Of a stretch of DNA of 64,000 nucleotides, positions 16,190 through 25,045 are shown one piece after another. The stretch is from JBCDCB01 sp039182735. Lineage in GTDB: Bacteria; Planctomycetota; Phycisphaerae; Phycisphaerales; UBA1924. Within the stretch, counting starts at the first letter, position 1. Each line of letters starts with the position of its first letter. The position numbers and the translations under genes are program-made. Under the pieces are notes generated by a model. That model was given only the letters and a program-made list of their open reading frames with translations, was not told where the DNA came from and made no database searches. The stretch spans positions 1-64,000 of the forward strand of contig JBCDCB010000012.1 of NCBI GenBank assembly GCA_039182735.1. Direction: 5' to 3'.

Positions 16190-17898
16190 CCACCGCACGC
16201 ACCACCTCGATCGCGCAGCGTCTGCGAGGCGTTTCCGCCTACGCGCCGCCCTCGCGCCCCGCGCACGTCGATCTCATCCTCGATCTCAACGAAGGCCCCA
16301 CGCCCGACGCGACACTGCTCGAGTCGATCGATCCGCGCGCGCTCAACCGATACCCCGACGCGCGCCCGCTGGAAGACACCATCGCGCAGCGCTTCGGCAT
16401 CGACGCGTCACGCGTCCTCGTCACCAACGGCGGCGACGACGCCATCGACCGCATCTGCCGCGCGTTCCTCGAACCCGGGCGCACGCTCCTGCAGCACACG
16501 CCCACCTTCGAGATGATCGAGCGCAGCGCCCGCCTCGCCGGCGCCGACGTGCGTTCCATCAACTGGATCGACGGCGCCTTCCCACTCGACGAGTTCACGC
16601 GCGCGCTCGACGACGAGAACGTCGCGATGCTCGCACTCGTCACGCCCAACAACCCCACCGGGCGCGTCGTGCCGAGCGATGCCCTCGTCGCGCTCGCCGA
16701 CGACGCCGCCGACCGAGGCATCGCCGCGCTCATCGATCTCGCGTACATCGAGTTCGCCGACCACGACCCGACCCCCGATCTGCTCACGCGCGACAACGTC
16801 ATCATCGTGCGCACGTTCTCCAAGGCGCTTGGGCTCGCCGGGCTCCGCGTCGGCTACGCCATCGCCCCCAAGCACATCACCGACGCGCTCCGCGCCGCGG
16901 GCGGGCCCTTCCCGGTCTCGGCACCATCCCTCGCGATCGCCTCCGCGTCCCTCACCCGTGACGACTCGAACGCCCATCGCGTTCGGCACGAACGCACGCA
17001 GTTCACACATCTCCTACGCGCGCTCCACGCGCAGCCGCTCGATTCGCAGTCCAACTTCGTCACCGCGCGCTTCGACCACGCCGAGACGCTGCACGCGCGC
17101 CTCCTCGCGCTCGGCATCTCCGTTCGAGCGCTCGCGCACAAACCCGGCTGCGAGGGTCTCCTCCGCGTCACCATGCCCGGCAACGAACGCGATTTTGACC
17201 GGCTCACGCACGCCGTGCGCACGTCGCTCGCCCCCGAAGCGCTCCTCTTCGATCTCGACGGCGTGCTCGCCGACGTCTCGAACTCCTACCGCGCCGCGAT
17301 CATCGAAACCGCAGCGACCTTCGGCGTCACGATCACGCGCGACGACATCGCCCGCGCCAAGTCCGCCGGCAACGCCAACAACGACTGGGGCCTCACGCAA
17401 CGGCTCCTCGCGAGCACCCTCCCCACACCTCCAACGCTCGAAGAAGTCACCGCCCGCTTCCAGCGCCTCTATCTGGGCGACGCCAACACGCCCGGGCTCG
17501 AAGCAACGGAGTCGCTCATCACAGACACCGCGTGCATCGAGCGCCTCGCCGCTCGATACCCCCTCGCGATCGTCACGGGTCGCCCGCGCGAGGATGCGAC
17601 GCGATTCCTCGAGCGTTTCGAGATCGCCCGTCACTTCAACGCGATCATCTGCATGGAAGACGGCCCCTCCAAGCCCGAACCCGACGTCGTCCGCCTCGCG
17701 CTCGATCGCCTCGGCGTGCAGCACGCCTGGATGATCGGCGACACCGTGGACGACGCCGTCGCCGCACGACGCGCCCGCGTGTTGCCCATCGGTGTTCTCG
17801 CGCCGGGCGATGGTGAACGCGCGCACAACGCCCTGATCTCCGCCGGCGTCGCCGCCGTGCTGCAACGCGCCGACCAACTCGAAGGACTCCTCCCATGA
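16186..17898 (+). CDS. hisC: Bifunctional histidinol-phosphate aminotransferase / HAD phosphatase (HisC-HAD fusion)
   Basis: 570 residues from a GTG overlapping hisG. Residues 1-350 are a class I/II PLP aminotransferase: 'DLNEGPTPD', 'VTNGGDDAIDR', 'PNNPTGR' (155-160) and the PLP lysine K213 in 'RTFSKALGLAGLRVGYA'. Residues 351-570 are a HAD hydrolase: motif I 'LLFDLDGVLAD' (D356, D358), motif II 'IVTGR' (T464), motif III 'SKPEPD' (K496) and motif IV 'MIGDTVDDA' (D519, D523). The 'GNANNDW' element matches the HAD subfamily suggested to be histidinol phosphatase. The fusion would perform two consecutive steps, imidazole-acetol phosphate to histidinol. Phosphatase specificity is inferred from fusion and context. 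Confidence 0.9.
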   Translation: MTTARTTSIAQRLRGVSAYAPPSRPAHVDLILDLNEGPTPDATLLESIDPRALNRYPDARPLEDTIAQRFGIDASRVLVTNGGDDAIDRICRAFLEPGRTLLQHTPTFEMIERSARLAGADVRSINWIDGAFPLDEFTRALDDENVAMLALVTPNNPTGRVVPSDALVALADDAADRGIAALIDLAYIEFADHDPTPDLLTRDNVIIVRTFSKALGLAGLRVGYAIAPKHITDALRAAGGPFPVSAPSLAIASASLTRDDSNAHRVRHERTQFTHLLRALHAQPLDSQSNFVTARFDHAETLHARLLALGISVRALAHKPGCEGLLRVTMPGNERDFDRLTHAVRTSLAPEALLFDLDGVLADVSNSYRAAIIETAATFGVTITRDDIARAKSAGNANNDWGLTQRLLASTLPTPPTLEEVTARFQRLYLGDANTPGLEATESLITDTACIERLAARYPLAIVTGRPREDATRFLERFEIARHFNAIICMEDGPSKPEPDVVRLALDRLGVQHAWMIGDTVDDAVAARRARVLPIGVLAPGDGERAHNALISAGVAAVLQRADQLEGLLP

Positions 17899-18491
17899 CC
17901 GCCCCGCGCACCGCCATCGTCGAACGCGCCACCAGCGAGACCCGCATCACCGCCGAGCTCCGCCTCGATGCCGCCGGCACCGCCAACGTCTCGACCGGGC
18001 TCGGCTTCTTCGATCACATGCTCACCGCGCTCGCCAAGCATGCGCGTTTCGACCTGACGCTCACCTGCGCCGGCGACCTCCACATCGACGATCACCACAC
18101 CATCGAAGACTGTGCGCTCGCCCTCGGCGCCGCCCTCGATCAAGCACTCGGCGATCGCGCCGGCATCGAACGCTTCGCCCACGCCTACGCACCACTCGAC
18201 GAATCACTCGTCCGCGTTGTCATCGACTTCTCCGGCAGGCCTTTCGCCCACTGCGAGCTCGACTTCTCGCGCGACGCGATCGGCCCCGTCGCCACCGAAA
18301 ACCTCACCCACTTCTTCCGCTCGCTCGCCTCCGCCGCGAGGTGCACGCTCCACCTCGACCTGATCCGAGGCGACAACGACCACCACAAAGCCGAAGCCGC
18401 CTTCAAAGCCCTCGCGATCGCGCTGCGCACCGCCACGCGCACCGTCCCGGGCGACGCAGGCATTCCCAGCACGAAGGGCACCCTCACATGA
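17895..18491 (+). CDS. hisB: Imidazoleglycerol-phosphate dehydratase
   Basis: 198 residues, the length of monofunctional IGPD. All metal-binding signatures are present: 'GLGFFDHML', 'DLHIDDHHTIEDCALALG', 'ENLTHFFRSLA' and 'RGDNDHHKAEAAFKALA'. It dehydrates imidazoleglycerol phosphate to imidazole-acetol phosphate, the substrate of the HisC domain encoded just upstream. In enteric HisB the phosphatase is fused to this enzyme; here the HAD domain sits on HisC instead. The ATG overlaps the hisC stop as ATGA. Confidence 0.97.
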   Translation: MTAPRTAIVERATSETRITAELRLDAAGTANVSTGLGFFDHMLTALAKHARFDLTLTCAGDLHIDDHHTIEDCALALGAALDQALGDRAGIERFAHAYAPLDESLVRVVIDFSGRPFAHCELDFSRDAIGPVATENLTHFFRSLASAARCTLHLDLIRGDNDHHKAEAAFKALAIALRTATRTVPGDAGIPSTKGTLT

Positions 18492-19102
18492 GCGCGCCAC
18501 GCGTGACCATCATCGAGACGGGCGTCGCCAACACCGCGAGCGTCGCCGCCGCCTTCCGCCGCCTCGGTGCGCACGCCGATATCACCGCGGACCGCAACGC
18601 CATCGAACACGCCGAGCACCTCGTACTCCCCGGCGTCGGGACCTTCGGCGCCGGCGCGCGCACGCTCGATGCGCATCTGCTTCGGAGCACGCTCCGCGCA
18701 CGCATCGAAGCCGATCGCCCAACCCTCGCCGTTTGCCTCGGCATGCAACTGCTCTTTGCATCGTCCGACGAATCACCCGGCACGCACGGGCTCGCCCTCT
18801 ACGAGTCGCACGTCCGTGCTTTCCCGCCCGGCGTGCGCACGCCGCAGTTCGGATGGAACCGCGTCGTCGCGCCCGAAAGCGCACGGTTCCTCCGCACCGG
18901 CTATGCCTACTTCGCGAACTCGTTCCGCATCACCGACGCGCCCGCGAACACCCTGTGCGCACGCAGCGATCACGGCGGGCCCTTCGTCGCCGCACTCGAA
19001 CGCGGCAACCTGCTCGCCTGCCAGTTCCACCCCGAGCTTTCGGGCTCGTGGGGCATCGACCTGCTCGGGCGCTGGCTCCAGCCGGAGGCCATCTCGTGCT
19101 GA
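18488..19102 (+). CDS. hisH: Imidazole glycerol phosphate synthase, glutaminase subunit
   Basis: 204 residues, class I glutamine amidotransferase. The nucleophile Cys lies in 'LAVCLGMQLLF'; the His-Glu pair is in 'ACQFHPELSG'. 'LPGVGTFGAGARTLD' and 'PQFGWNRV' are HisH signatures. It supplies ammonia from glutamine to HisF. The ATG overlaps the hisB stop (ATGA), and its own stop overlaps the hisF start by seven bases, fitting equimolar synthesis of the two subunits. Confidence 0.96.
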   Translation: MSAPRVTIIETGVANTASVAAAFRRLGAHADITADRNAIEHAEHLVLPGVGTFGAGARTLDAHLLRSTLRARIEADRPTLAVCLGMQLLFASSDESPGTHGLALYESHVRAFPPGVRTPQFGWNRVVAPESARFLRTGYAYFANSFRITDAPANTLCARSDHGGPFVAALERGNLLACQFHPELSGSWGIDLLGRWLQPEAISC

Positions 19103-19854
19103 CCAAACGCATCATCCCGTGCCTCGACGTGCGCGACGGACGCGTGGTCAAGGGTGTCCGCTTCAGCGGGCTGCGCGATGCGGGCGACCCCGTCGAACAG
19201 GCCGTGCGCTACGAACGCGATGGCGCCGATGAACTCGTCATGCTCGACGTCTCCGCCACACCCGACGCGCGATCCACCGCGTGCGACACCGTGCGCGCGC
19301 TCCGCGACGCCATCTCGATCCCACTATGCGTGGGCGGCGGCGTGCGCGCAACCACCGATGCCGTGAACCTCCTCGGCGCCGGTGCCGACAAGGTCGGCAT
19401 CAACACCGCCGCGGTCGATCGCCCGGACATCCTCCGAGAACTCGCCGAAGAAGTCGGACGCCAGTGCGTTATCATCGCGATCGACGCCGCACAATGCGGA
19501 TCGAGCACGGGCTGGGAAGTCGTCACACGGTCCGGCACGCACCGCACCGGGATCGATGCCATCGACTGGGCGCGCGATGCCGAGCAACGCGGCGCGGGCG
19601 AAATCCTCCTCACCTCGTGGGACCGCGACGGCACGCACACCGGCTACGACACCGAACTGCTGCGCACCGTCACACACGCCGTCCGCATCCCCGTCATCGC
19701 GTCAGGCGGCGCGTCAAATAGTGCGCATATGCTCGACGCATTCGATGCCGGCGCCGACGCCGTGCTCGCCGCATCCATCTTCCATGACCAGAAAACAACC
19801 GTGACCGACATCAAACGCGAACTCGCGAGCGGCGGGATCGAGGTGCGCCGATGA
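19096..19854 (+). CDS. hisF: Imidazole glycerol phosphate synthase, cyclase subunit
   Basis: 252 residues, a TIM barrel. The catalytic Asp pair is in 'IIPCLDVRDGRVVKGV' and 'VIIAIDAAQ'; phosphate-binding loops are 'GGGVR' and 'ASGGAS'. It makes imidazoleglycerol phosphate and AICAR from PRFAR and ammonia. The GTG start is inside the hisH end and is supported by GGAGG eight bases upstream within hisH. The conserved 'LTSWDRDGTHTGYD' carries the usual second phosphate-site region. Its stop overlaps the hisA ATG (ATGA). Confidence 0.96.
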   Translation: MLTKRIIPCLDVRDGRVVKGVRFSGLRDAGDPVEQAVRYERDGADELVMLDVSATPDARSTACDTVRALRDAISIPLCVGGGVRATTDAVNLLGAGADKVGINTAAVDRPDILRELAEEVGRQCVIIAIDAAQCGSSTGWEVVTRSGTHRTGIDAIDWARDAEQRGAGEILLTSWDRDGTHTGYDTELLRTVTHAVRIPVIASGGASNSAHMLDAFDAGADAVLAASIFHDQKTTVTDIKRELASGGIEVRR

Positions 19855-21128
19855 TCGTCCCATCGATCGATCTCGCGAGCGGGAGCGCCGTTCAGCTCGT
19901 CGGCGGCGAGACGCAGGCGCTCGACGCGGGCGACCCGCGCCCCATCGCGCGACGCTTCGGACGCATCGGCGAGATCGCCGTCATCGACCTCGATGCGGCG
20001 CTCGGTCGCGGCAGCAATGCAGGCACGATCCGCGACCTGCTCCCCATCGCGCGCTGCCGCGTCGGCGGTGGGATCCGCGACGCGCAGACCGCGATCGAAT
20101 GGCTCGACGCCGGCGCACGCTCGGTCATCCTCGGCACCGCGGCCACGCCAGGAGTCCTTCGTGAGCTTCCCAAAGATCGTGTGATCGCCGCGCTCGATGC
20201 ACGCCACGGTGAAGTCGTCGTCGAGGGCTGGACCAAGTCCACCGGCGAGCGCATCGAAGACCGGATCGATGCGCTCAAGCCCTACGTCGGCGGGTTCCTG
20301 ATCACCTTCGTCGAGCGCGAGGGACGCATGGGCGGGCTGCCCATCGACCGCGTGCGCGAACTCGTCGAACGCGCCGCGCCCGCGCGCGTCACCGTCGCCG
20401 GCGGTGCGCGCACGCCGAGCGACATCGCCGACGCCGACCGCGCCGGCGCCGACGTCCAGGTCGGCATGGCGCTCTACACCGGCGCCTTCGACCTCGCGGA
20501 CGGGTTCTGCGCACCGCTCACAAGCGATCGCCCCGACGGGCTCTGGCCGACCGTCGTCGTCAACGAGCACCTCCAATCCCTCGGGCTCGTCTACTCGAAC
20601 CTCGACAGCGTGCGCGCCTCGCTCGAACACCAGCGCGGCGTCTACTACTCGCGCTCACGCAACACACTGTGGCCAAAGGGTGAGACGTCCGGCGACGTAC
20701 AGGAACTCCTCCGCATCGACGCCGACTGCGATCGCGACGCCCTGCGCTTCGTCGTGAAGCAGCACGGCAACGGCTTCTGCCACCTCGATCAGCACACCTG
20801 CTTCGGCGATCTGACCGGCATCCCGGCGCTCGCGCGGACGCTCGCGCAGCGGTGCGAGTCCGCGCCCGATGGCTCCTACACCAAACGTCTTTTTACGGAT
20901 GCCGACCTGCTGCGCAGCAAGCTGCTCGAAGAGGCGAACGAGCTGCTCGACGCGAACACCGCACGAGACGCTTCGTGGGAAGCCGCCGACACTATCTACT
21001 TCGCGCTCGTCGCGGCGATCGCACGCGGCGCGTCGCTCGCCGACATCGAATCCCAGCTCGACGCCCGCGCGTGGAAGGTCACACGCCGGCCCGGCGACGC
21101 GAAGACGGGAGCACCGCACGATGACTGA
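19851..21128 (+). CDS. hisA: Trifunctional HisA-HisI-HisE fusion
   Basis: 425 residues with three enzymes in one chain. Residues 1-220 are HisA (ProFAR isomerase, TIM barrel): 'VPSIDLASGSAVQLVGG', 'VGGGIRD' and D116 in 'AALDARHG'. Residues 225-320 are HisI (PRA-cyclohydrolase): 'WPKGETSGDVQ', Mg ligands in 'IDADCD' (290-294) and zinc Cys residues in 'CHLDQHTC' (310, 317). Residues 328-410 are HisE (PRA-ATP pyrophosphatase): 'SKLLEEANEL' and 'EAADTIYFALVAA'. HisE, HisI and HisA catalyse consecutive steps two to four, though the domain order is reversed. It overlaps hisF by four and hisD by eight bases. HisIE fusions are common; this triple fusion is unusual. Confidence 0.93.
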   Translation: MIVPSIDLASGSAVQLVGGETQALDAGDPRPIARRFGRIGEIAVIDLDAALGRGSNAGTIRDLLPIARCRVGGGIRDAQTAIEWLDAGARSVILGTAATPGVLRELPKDRVIAALDARHGEVVVEGWTKSTGERIEDRIDALKPYVGGFLITFVEREGRMGGLPIDRVRELVERAAPARVTVAGGARTPSDIADADRAGADVQVGMALYTGAFDLADGFCAPLTSDRPDGLWPTVVVNEHLQSLGLVYSNLDSVRASLEHQRGVYYSRSRNTLWPKGETSGDVQELLRIDADCDRDALRFVVKQHGNGFCHLDQHTCFGDLTGIPALARTLAQRCESAPDGSYTKRLFTDADLLRSKLLEEANELLDANTARDASWEAADTIYFALVAAIARGASLADIESQLDARAWKVTRRPGDAKTGAPHDD

Positions 21129-22404
21129 CGCGCTGCTTCGCCGGGTGAACCCGAGCGAGATCACTTCGGTCGTGAAGCCACCGGTAGACGCCGAGACCCT
21201 CGACGCCGCGCGCACGATCGTGGATGACGTCCGCGATCGCGGGCTCGACGCGCTGCGCGACCACGCCGAACGCTTCGGCGAACGCACGCGTGACCAACCC
21301 ATTCTCCTCGACACCTCTGCCATGTCGTGCGCCTTCGAGTCGCTTGACGAGCGCGATCGCGCTGTGCTCGTGCGCACCGCGGAGCGCATCGAGCGCTTCG
21401 CGCGTGCCCAGCGCGCGTGCATCACCGATCTCGACACCGACGTCCCCGGCGGGCGCGCAGGGCACACCGTCGTCCCCGTCACCAACGCCGGCTGCTACGC
21501 CCCCGGCGGGCGCTACCCCCTGCCCTCGTCCGCGCTGATGACCGCGGTCACCGCGCGCGTCACCGGCTGCCAACGCGTGGTCGTCGCTTCGCCCGGTGCG
21601 CACCGCGTCACGCTCGCGGCGGCGCACGTCGCCGGCGCCGACGAGTTTCTCGCCGTCGGCGGTGCGCACGCCGTCGCAGCGCTCGCCTTCGGGTGCGAGG
21701 GCTTCGAGCGCGTCGATGTGATCGCCGGGCCCGGCAACGCCTACGTCACCGCGGCGAAGCAGCTCGTCTCGGGCGTCGTCGGGATCGACATGCTGGCCGG
21801 GCCTTCGGAACTGCTCGTGCTCGCCGACGACTCGGCGGATCCCGCGGTCATCGCCGCCGACCTGCTCGCGCAGGCCGAGCACGACACGCGCGCCGTGCCC
21901 ATCCTCGTCACCACGTGCGACGCGCTGCCCGACCTCGTCGAAGCGCAACTCCGCGCACAGCTCGATGCGCTGCGCACGCGCGACGTCGCTGCGCAAGCGC
22001 TCGCGAACGGCTACGCCTGCGTCGCACCAAACCTCGACGACGCGATCCGCGTATGCGACACCGTCGCGCCCGAACACCTCGAAGTTATGACGCGCGATGC
22101 GGAAGGCGTGGGCCAACGCCTGCGCAACGCCGGCGCGCTCTTCCTCGGCGCCACAAGCGCCGAGGTCTTCGGCGACTACGGCGCCGGGCCCAATCACACC
22201 CTGCCCACCGGCGGCACCGCGCGCTTTCAGTCGGGGCTTTCGATCACCCACTTCCTGCGCCTGCGGACGTGGCTGTCGATCGAGGACCCCGCCGGCTCCG
22301 GGCTGATCGACGATGTGCGCCGTCTCGCCGAGCTCGAGGGGCTCGCCGGGCACGAAGCGTCGGCAGCCAAGCGTGCTGATTCGGGAAGCGACCCGGGTAT
22401 ATGA
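21121..22404 (+). CDS. hisD: Histidinol dehydrogenase
   Basis: 427 residues, the normal length. Family signatures are 'VPVTNAGCYAPGGRYPLPSS', 'GGAHAVAALAFG', 'DVIAGPGNAYVTAAKQLV', the zinc-binding 'AQAEHDTRA' and the catalytic 'VAPEHLEVMT' and 'GPNHTLPTGGTARF'. It oxidises histidinol to histidine in two NAD-dependent steps. The ATG at 21121 lies eight bases inside the preceding fusion gene. It is the last his gene; only 52 bases separate it from an unrelated secreted-protein gene. Confidence 0.97.
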   Translation: MTDALLRRVNPSEITSVVKPPVDAETLDAARTIVDDVRDRGLDALRDHAERFGERTRDQPILLDTSAMSCAFESLDERDRAVLVRTAERIERFARAQRACITDLDTDVPGGRAGHTVVPVTNAGCYAPGGRYPLPSSALMTAVTARVTGCQRVVVASPGAHRVTLAAAHVAGADEFLAVGGAHAVAALAFGCEGFERVDVIAGPGNAYVTAAKQLVSGVVGIDMLAGPSELLVLADDSADPAVIAADLLAQAEHDTRAVPILVTTCDALPDLVEAQLRAQLDALRTRDVAAQALANGYACVAPNLDDAIRVCDTVAPEHLEVMTRDAEGVGQRLRNAGALFLGATSAEVFGDYGAGPNHTLPTGGTARFQSGLSITHFLRLRTWLSIEDPAGSGLIDDVRRLAELEGLAGHEASAAKRADSGSDPGI

Positions 22405-22456
22405 GCATTCTGTGCCATCTCGCTGGCCACCGCTCAACCGCGTGGCACGCTTGCGC

Positions 22457-23932
22457 ATGCCACTTCGCGCCAACACTTGCCGCCCGATTGATCGACGAAC
22501 ATCTTGTGTGCTCGCGGTCGCGGACGTCGTGACCTACCAACCATCTGACGACGTCATCGCCAACCCCGAGCGCGGCTGGATGTGGACCAATCCCGCCTTC
22601 TGTTCGGGCGCGACCAGCCTCGACTTCGTGGACTTCGACGACCTCCGCGCGCAGCGCATCACGCTCGTCGATCAGATCTACGTGCTCGATGCGTTCCGCG
22701 AGGGCGCGCTCAGCCAAGAGATCCTCGACCGCTTCGAGAGCGATTGTGCGCGCATCCGCGCGGAAGGCATGAAGCTCGTGCCTCGGTTTACGTACAACTG
22801 GATCGAGAGCTGCACCGGGCCGCAGGACGCGGCGCTCTCCGCCGTGCAGTTGCACCTTTCACAGCTTGCGCCGCTGCTCGATGCGAACGCGGACGTCATC
22901 GCGCACGTGCAGGGCTCGTTCATCGGACGCTTCGGCGAGATGCACTCATCGAGTGAGGGCCACAACGTTCCGAACTCCACCCGGCTCTCGCAAAACGGGT
23001 TACAGATCGCCGACGCGATCCTCGACGCCCTGCCCGCGGACCGGACGTGGTCCATGCGATACCCCCAGGCGCGGCAACAGCGCCACCCGCAACCCATCAA
23101 CCCCGCCGATGCCTTCGCCGCCACCAACAACGCGCGGACCGGCCTCAACAACCGCGGCTTCGCAACCGATCCCACCGACTTCGGAACATGGAACCCCGAC
23201 CCGCAGGTCCGATCGCAAGAACAGGCCTACGCCGAGGCGATTACGCGCGTTGTGCCCATGGTGGGCGAGCCGGGCGGCAACGTCGTTCCGGGAGAAGAAC
23301 GCGCCCCCGCCGAGGCGCTCGCCGACCTCGAACGATTCCACTATTCGATCTTTGTCATCAATCAGTCCGACGCGGTGGGCACCGGTGTCTATGACGACTG
23401 GCGCGACGCCGGCGTCTCCGACGTGCTCGACCGAAGCCTCGGCTACCGCTACGAGTTGCTCTCCGCCGAGGTCGTCTCGGCGCGCACCGGCGCAAACACG
23501 ACGCTCCGCCTCGAGTTCCGCAACAGCGGCTTCGCCTCCGCGATCAACCCGCGGCCGCTCCGCCTCGTCCTCCGCAACCCGACCAGCGGCGAGGCATTCG
23601 AGTTCGACACAAACGTCCCCGACATCCGCCCGGCGCTGCCCGGGCCCGGCGAGACCGAGACGCTGCTCCTCAGCGCCGATACCACGACGCTGGCGTCCGG
23701 AACCTACGACGTGCTGCTCTGCCTGCGCGCACCCGAGCCATCCATCCGCGAGCGCCCCGAGTACGCGCTCCGCCTCGCGAGCGAGGGCCTGTGGGAGCCC
23801 GACACCGGGCTCCACGCGCTCGGGTTCTCGCTCTCGCTCGGCATCTGCCCAGGCGATGCCGACGGCGACGGCCTCACCACCACCGCAGACATCACGCTCG
23901 CCGTCTCCAACCTGGGGTGCGGGAACTTCTAG
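22457..23932 (+). CDS. DUF4874/DUF4832 domain protein with dockerin-like C-terminus
   Basis: 491 residues from the ATG at 22457. The body opens with 'VIANPERGWMW', the usual DUF4874 entry, and continues through a barrel-like region ('VQGSFIGRFGEMH') into a DUF4832-type beta domain ('LRLVLRNPTSGEAFEF'). The end is 'CPGDADGDGLTTTADIT' plus 'VSNLGCGNF', a dockerin-like calcium-loop tail seen on exported proteins of Phycisphaerae. It is probably secreted and glycan-related. The chosen N-terminus lacks a clear signal peptide, so the true start is uncertain; GTG codons near 22507 are alternatives. It follows hisD by 52 bases with no strong terminator between. Confidence 0.75.
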   Translation: MPLRANTCRPIDRRTSCVLAVADVVTYQPSDDVIANPERGWMWTNPAFCSGATSLDFVDFDDLRAQRITLVDQIYVLDAFREGALSQEILDRFESDCARIRAEGMKLVPRFTYNWIESCTGPQDAALSAVQLHLSQLAPLLDANADVIAHVQGSFIGRFGEMHSSSEGHNVPNSTRLSQNGLQIADAILDALPADRTWSMRYPQARQQRHPQPINPADAFAATNNARTGLNNRGFATDPTDFGTWNPDPQVRSQEQAYAEAITRVVPMVGEPGGNVVPGEERAPAEALADLERFHYSIFVINQSDAVGTGVYDDWRDAGVSDVLDRSLGYRYELLSAEVVSARTGANTTLRLEFRNSGFASAINPRPLRLVLRNPTSGEAFEFDTNVPDIRPALPGPGETETLLLSADTTTLASGTYDVLLCLRAPEPSIRERPEYALRLASEGLWEPDTGLHALGFSLSLGICPGDADGDGLTTTADITLAVSNLGCGNF

Positions 23933-24082
23933 AGCACGCGAACGACGTGCCCTCCCGCCACCGCGCTGCCGAACAGCAGGGTCGCACGCGTCCCGATTCT
24001 GGCCACGCCCGCGATTGTCGGGTCCGATCCACAGGTCATACTGCTAGGGTGAAGCGCGCACGCCCGCAGCAGGAGTGACAAC

Positions 24083-25039
24083 ATGCAAGCCCGGATCCTT
24101 CCGTTCTTCTCGCTCATCGCGGCGATGCCGCTCGCCGCCGCCCACGCCGGGTCCATCACCGATGGCGACGCGCTCGTCAACTACTTCCCCGACTCCGGGC
24201 CCACCATCACCAACCTCGACCTCCGCCCCGACGGGTTCGCCGGGCTCGACCACGCCACCCAACTCGAGTTCTTCTACCGCATCACGCAGGGCCCCTTCCC
24301 CAACGCCAACGAGCGCCACATCGGGCCGCCCGACGCCTTCGGCGAAGTCTTCATGGACAACATCGCCACCGTCCCGTGGTCAGGCGTCGGTCAGCCCAAT
24401 CAGCGCATCGACCTCGATGTGCAGATCGTCCTCTCCGAGGGCGAGGTCCCCAACAGCTGCGCCACCGACCACACCATCCTCGTCACCAACCCCAACACCA
24501 ACGCCATCGAGTTCGAGTTTTTCCTCTTCATCGATCCCAAAGCCGGCGGCGACGAGTTCAACGACACCGTCACCGCCGCAACGGGCGGCGGATTCCTCAT
24601 CACCGACCCCTCGGGCGACCGCGTCCTCATCAACCCCTCCGGCGATTGGACCTGGGGCATCGGCACCGGCACAGCATCCGAAGATCCCAACAAGCTGCGC
24701 AACGAGCTCACCGACAACGACATCGACAACTTCATCGGCGAGCCGCTCCCCGCAACCCGTGACGACGTCGCCCTCGTCTTCCAGTGGTCCTTCGCGCTCA
24801 ACCCCGGCCAGAGTGAGATCATCTTCCTCGACCTCGGCGTCAACGAAGACGCCGTCGGATGCCCCGGCGACGTAGACGGAAACTTCCGCACCGAAACCGC
24901 AGACATCACCTTCATCGTCTCCAACCTCGGCTCCGGTTCCATCGGCGCGCAGGGCACGCCCGGCGATGCCAACGGCGACGGCGTCACCAACACCGCCGAC
25001 ATCACCTTCGCCGTCTCAAACCTCGGCTGCGGGAGCTGA
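24083..25039 (+). CDS. Secreted protein with two dockerin-like C-terminal repeats
   Basis: 318 residues with a signal peptide (MQARILPFFSLIAAMPLAAAHA). An unrecognised acidic beta-rich domain spans about residues 25-255. Then come two copies of the Ca-loop dockerin-like motif: 'CPGDVDGNFRTETADITF' with 'VSNLGSGS', and 'TPGDANGDGVTNTADITF' with 'VSNLGCGS'. A good AGGAG precedes the ATG. It probably attaches to, or is sorted by, a partner that recognises the tail. Function is unknown. It converges on the SRPBCC gene with a six-base gap. Confidence 0.83.
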   Translation: MQARILPFFSLIAAMPLAAAHAGSITDGDALVNYFPDSGPTITNLDLRPDGFAGLDHATQLEFFYRITQGPFPNANERHIGPPDAFGEVFMDNIATVPWSGVGQPNQRIDLDVQIVLSEGEVPNSCATDHTILVTNPNTNAIEFEFFLFIDPKAGGDEFNDTVTAATGGGFLITDPSGDRVLINPSGDWTWGIGTGTASEDPNKLRNELTDNDIDNFIGEPLPATRDDVALVFQWSFALNPGQSEIIFLDLGVNEDAVGCPGDVDGNFRTETADITFIVSNLGSGSIGAQGTPGDANGDGVTNTADITFAVSNLGCGS

Positions 25040-25045
25040 GCCCGC

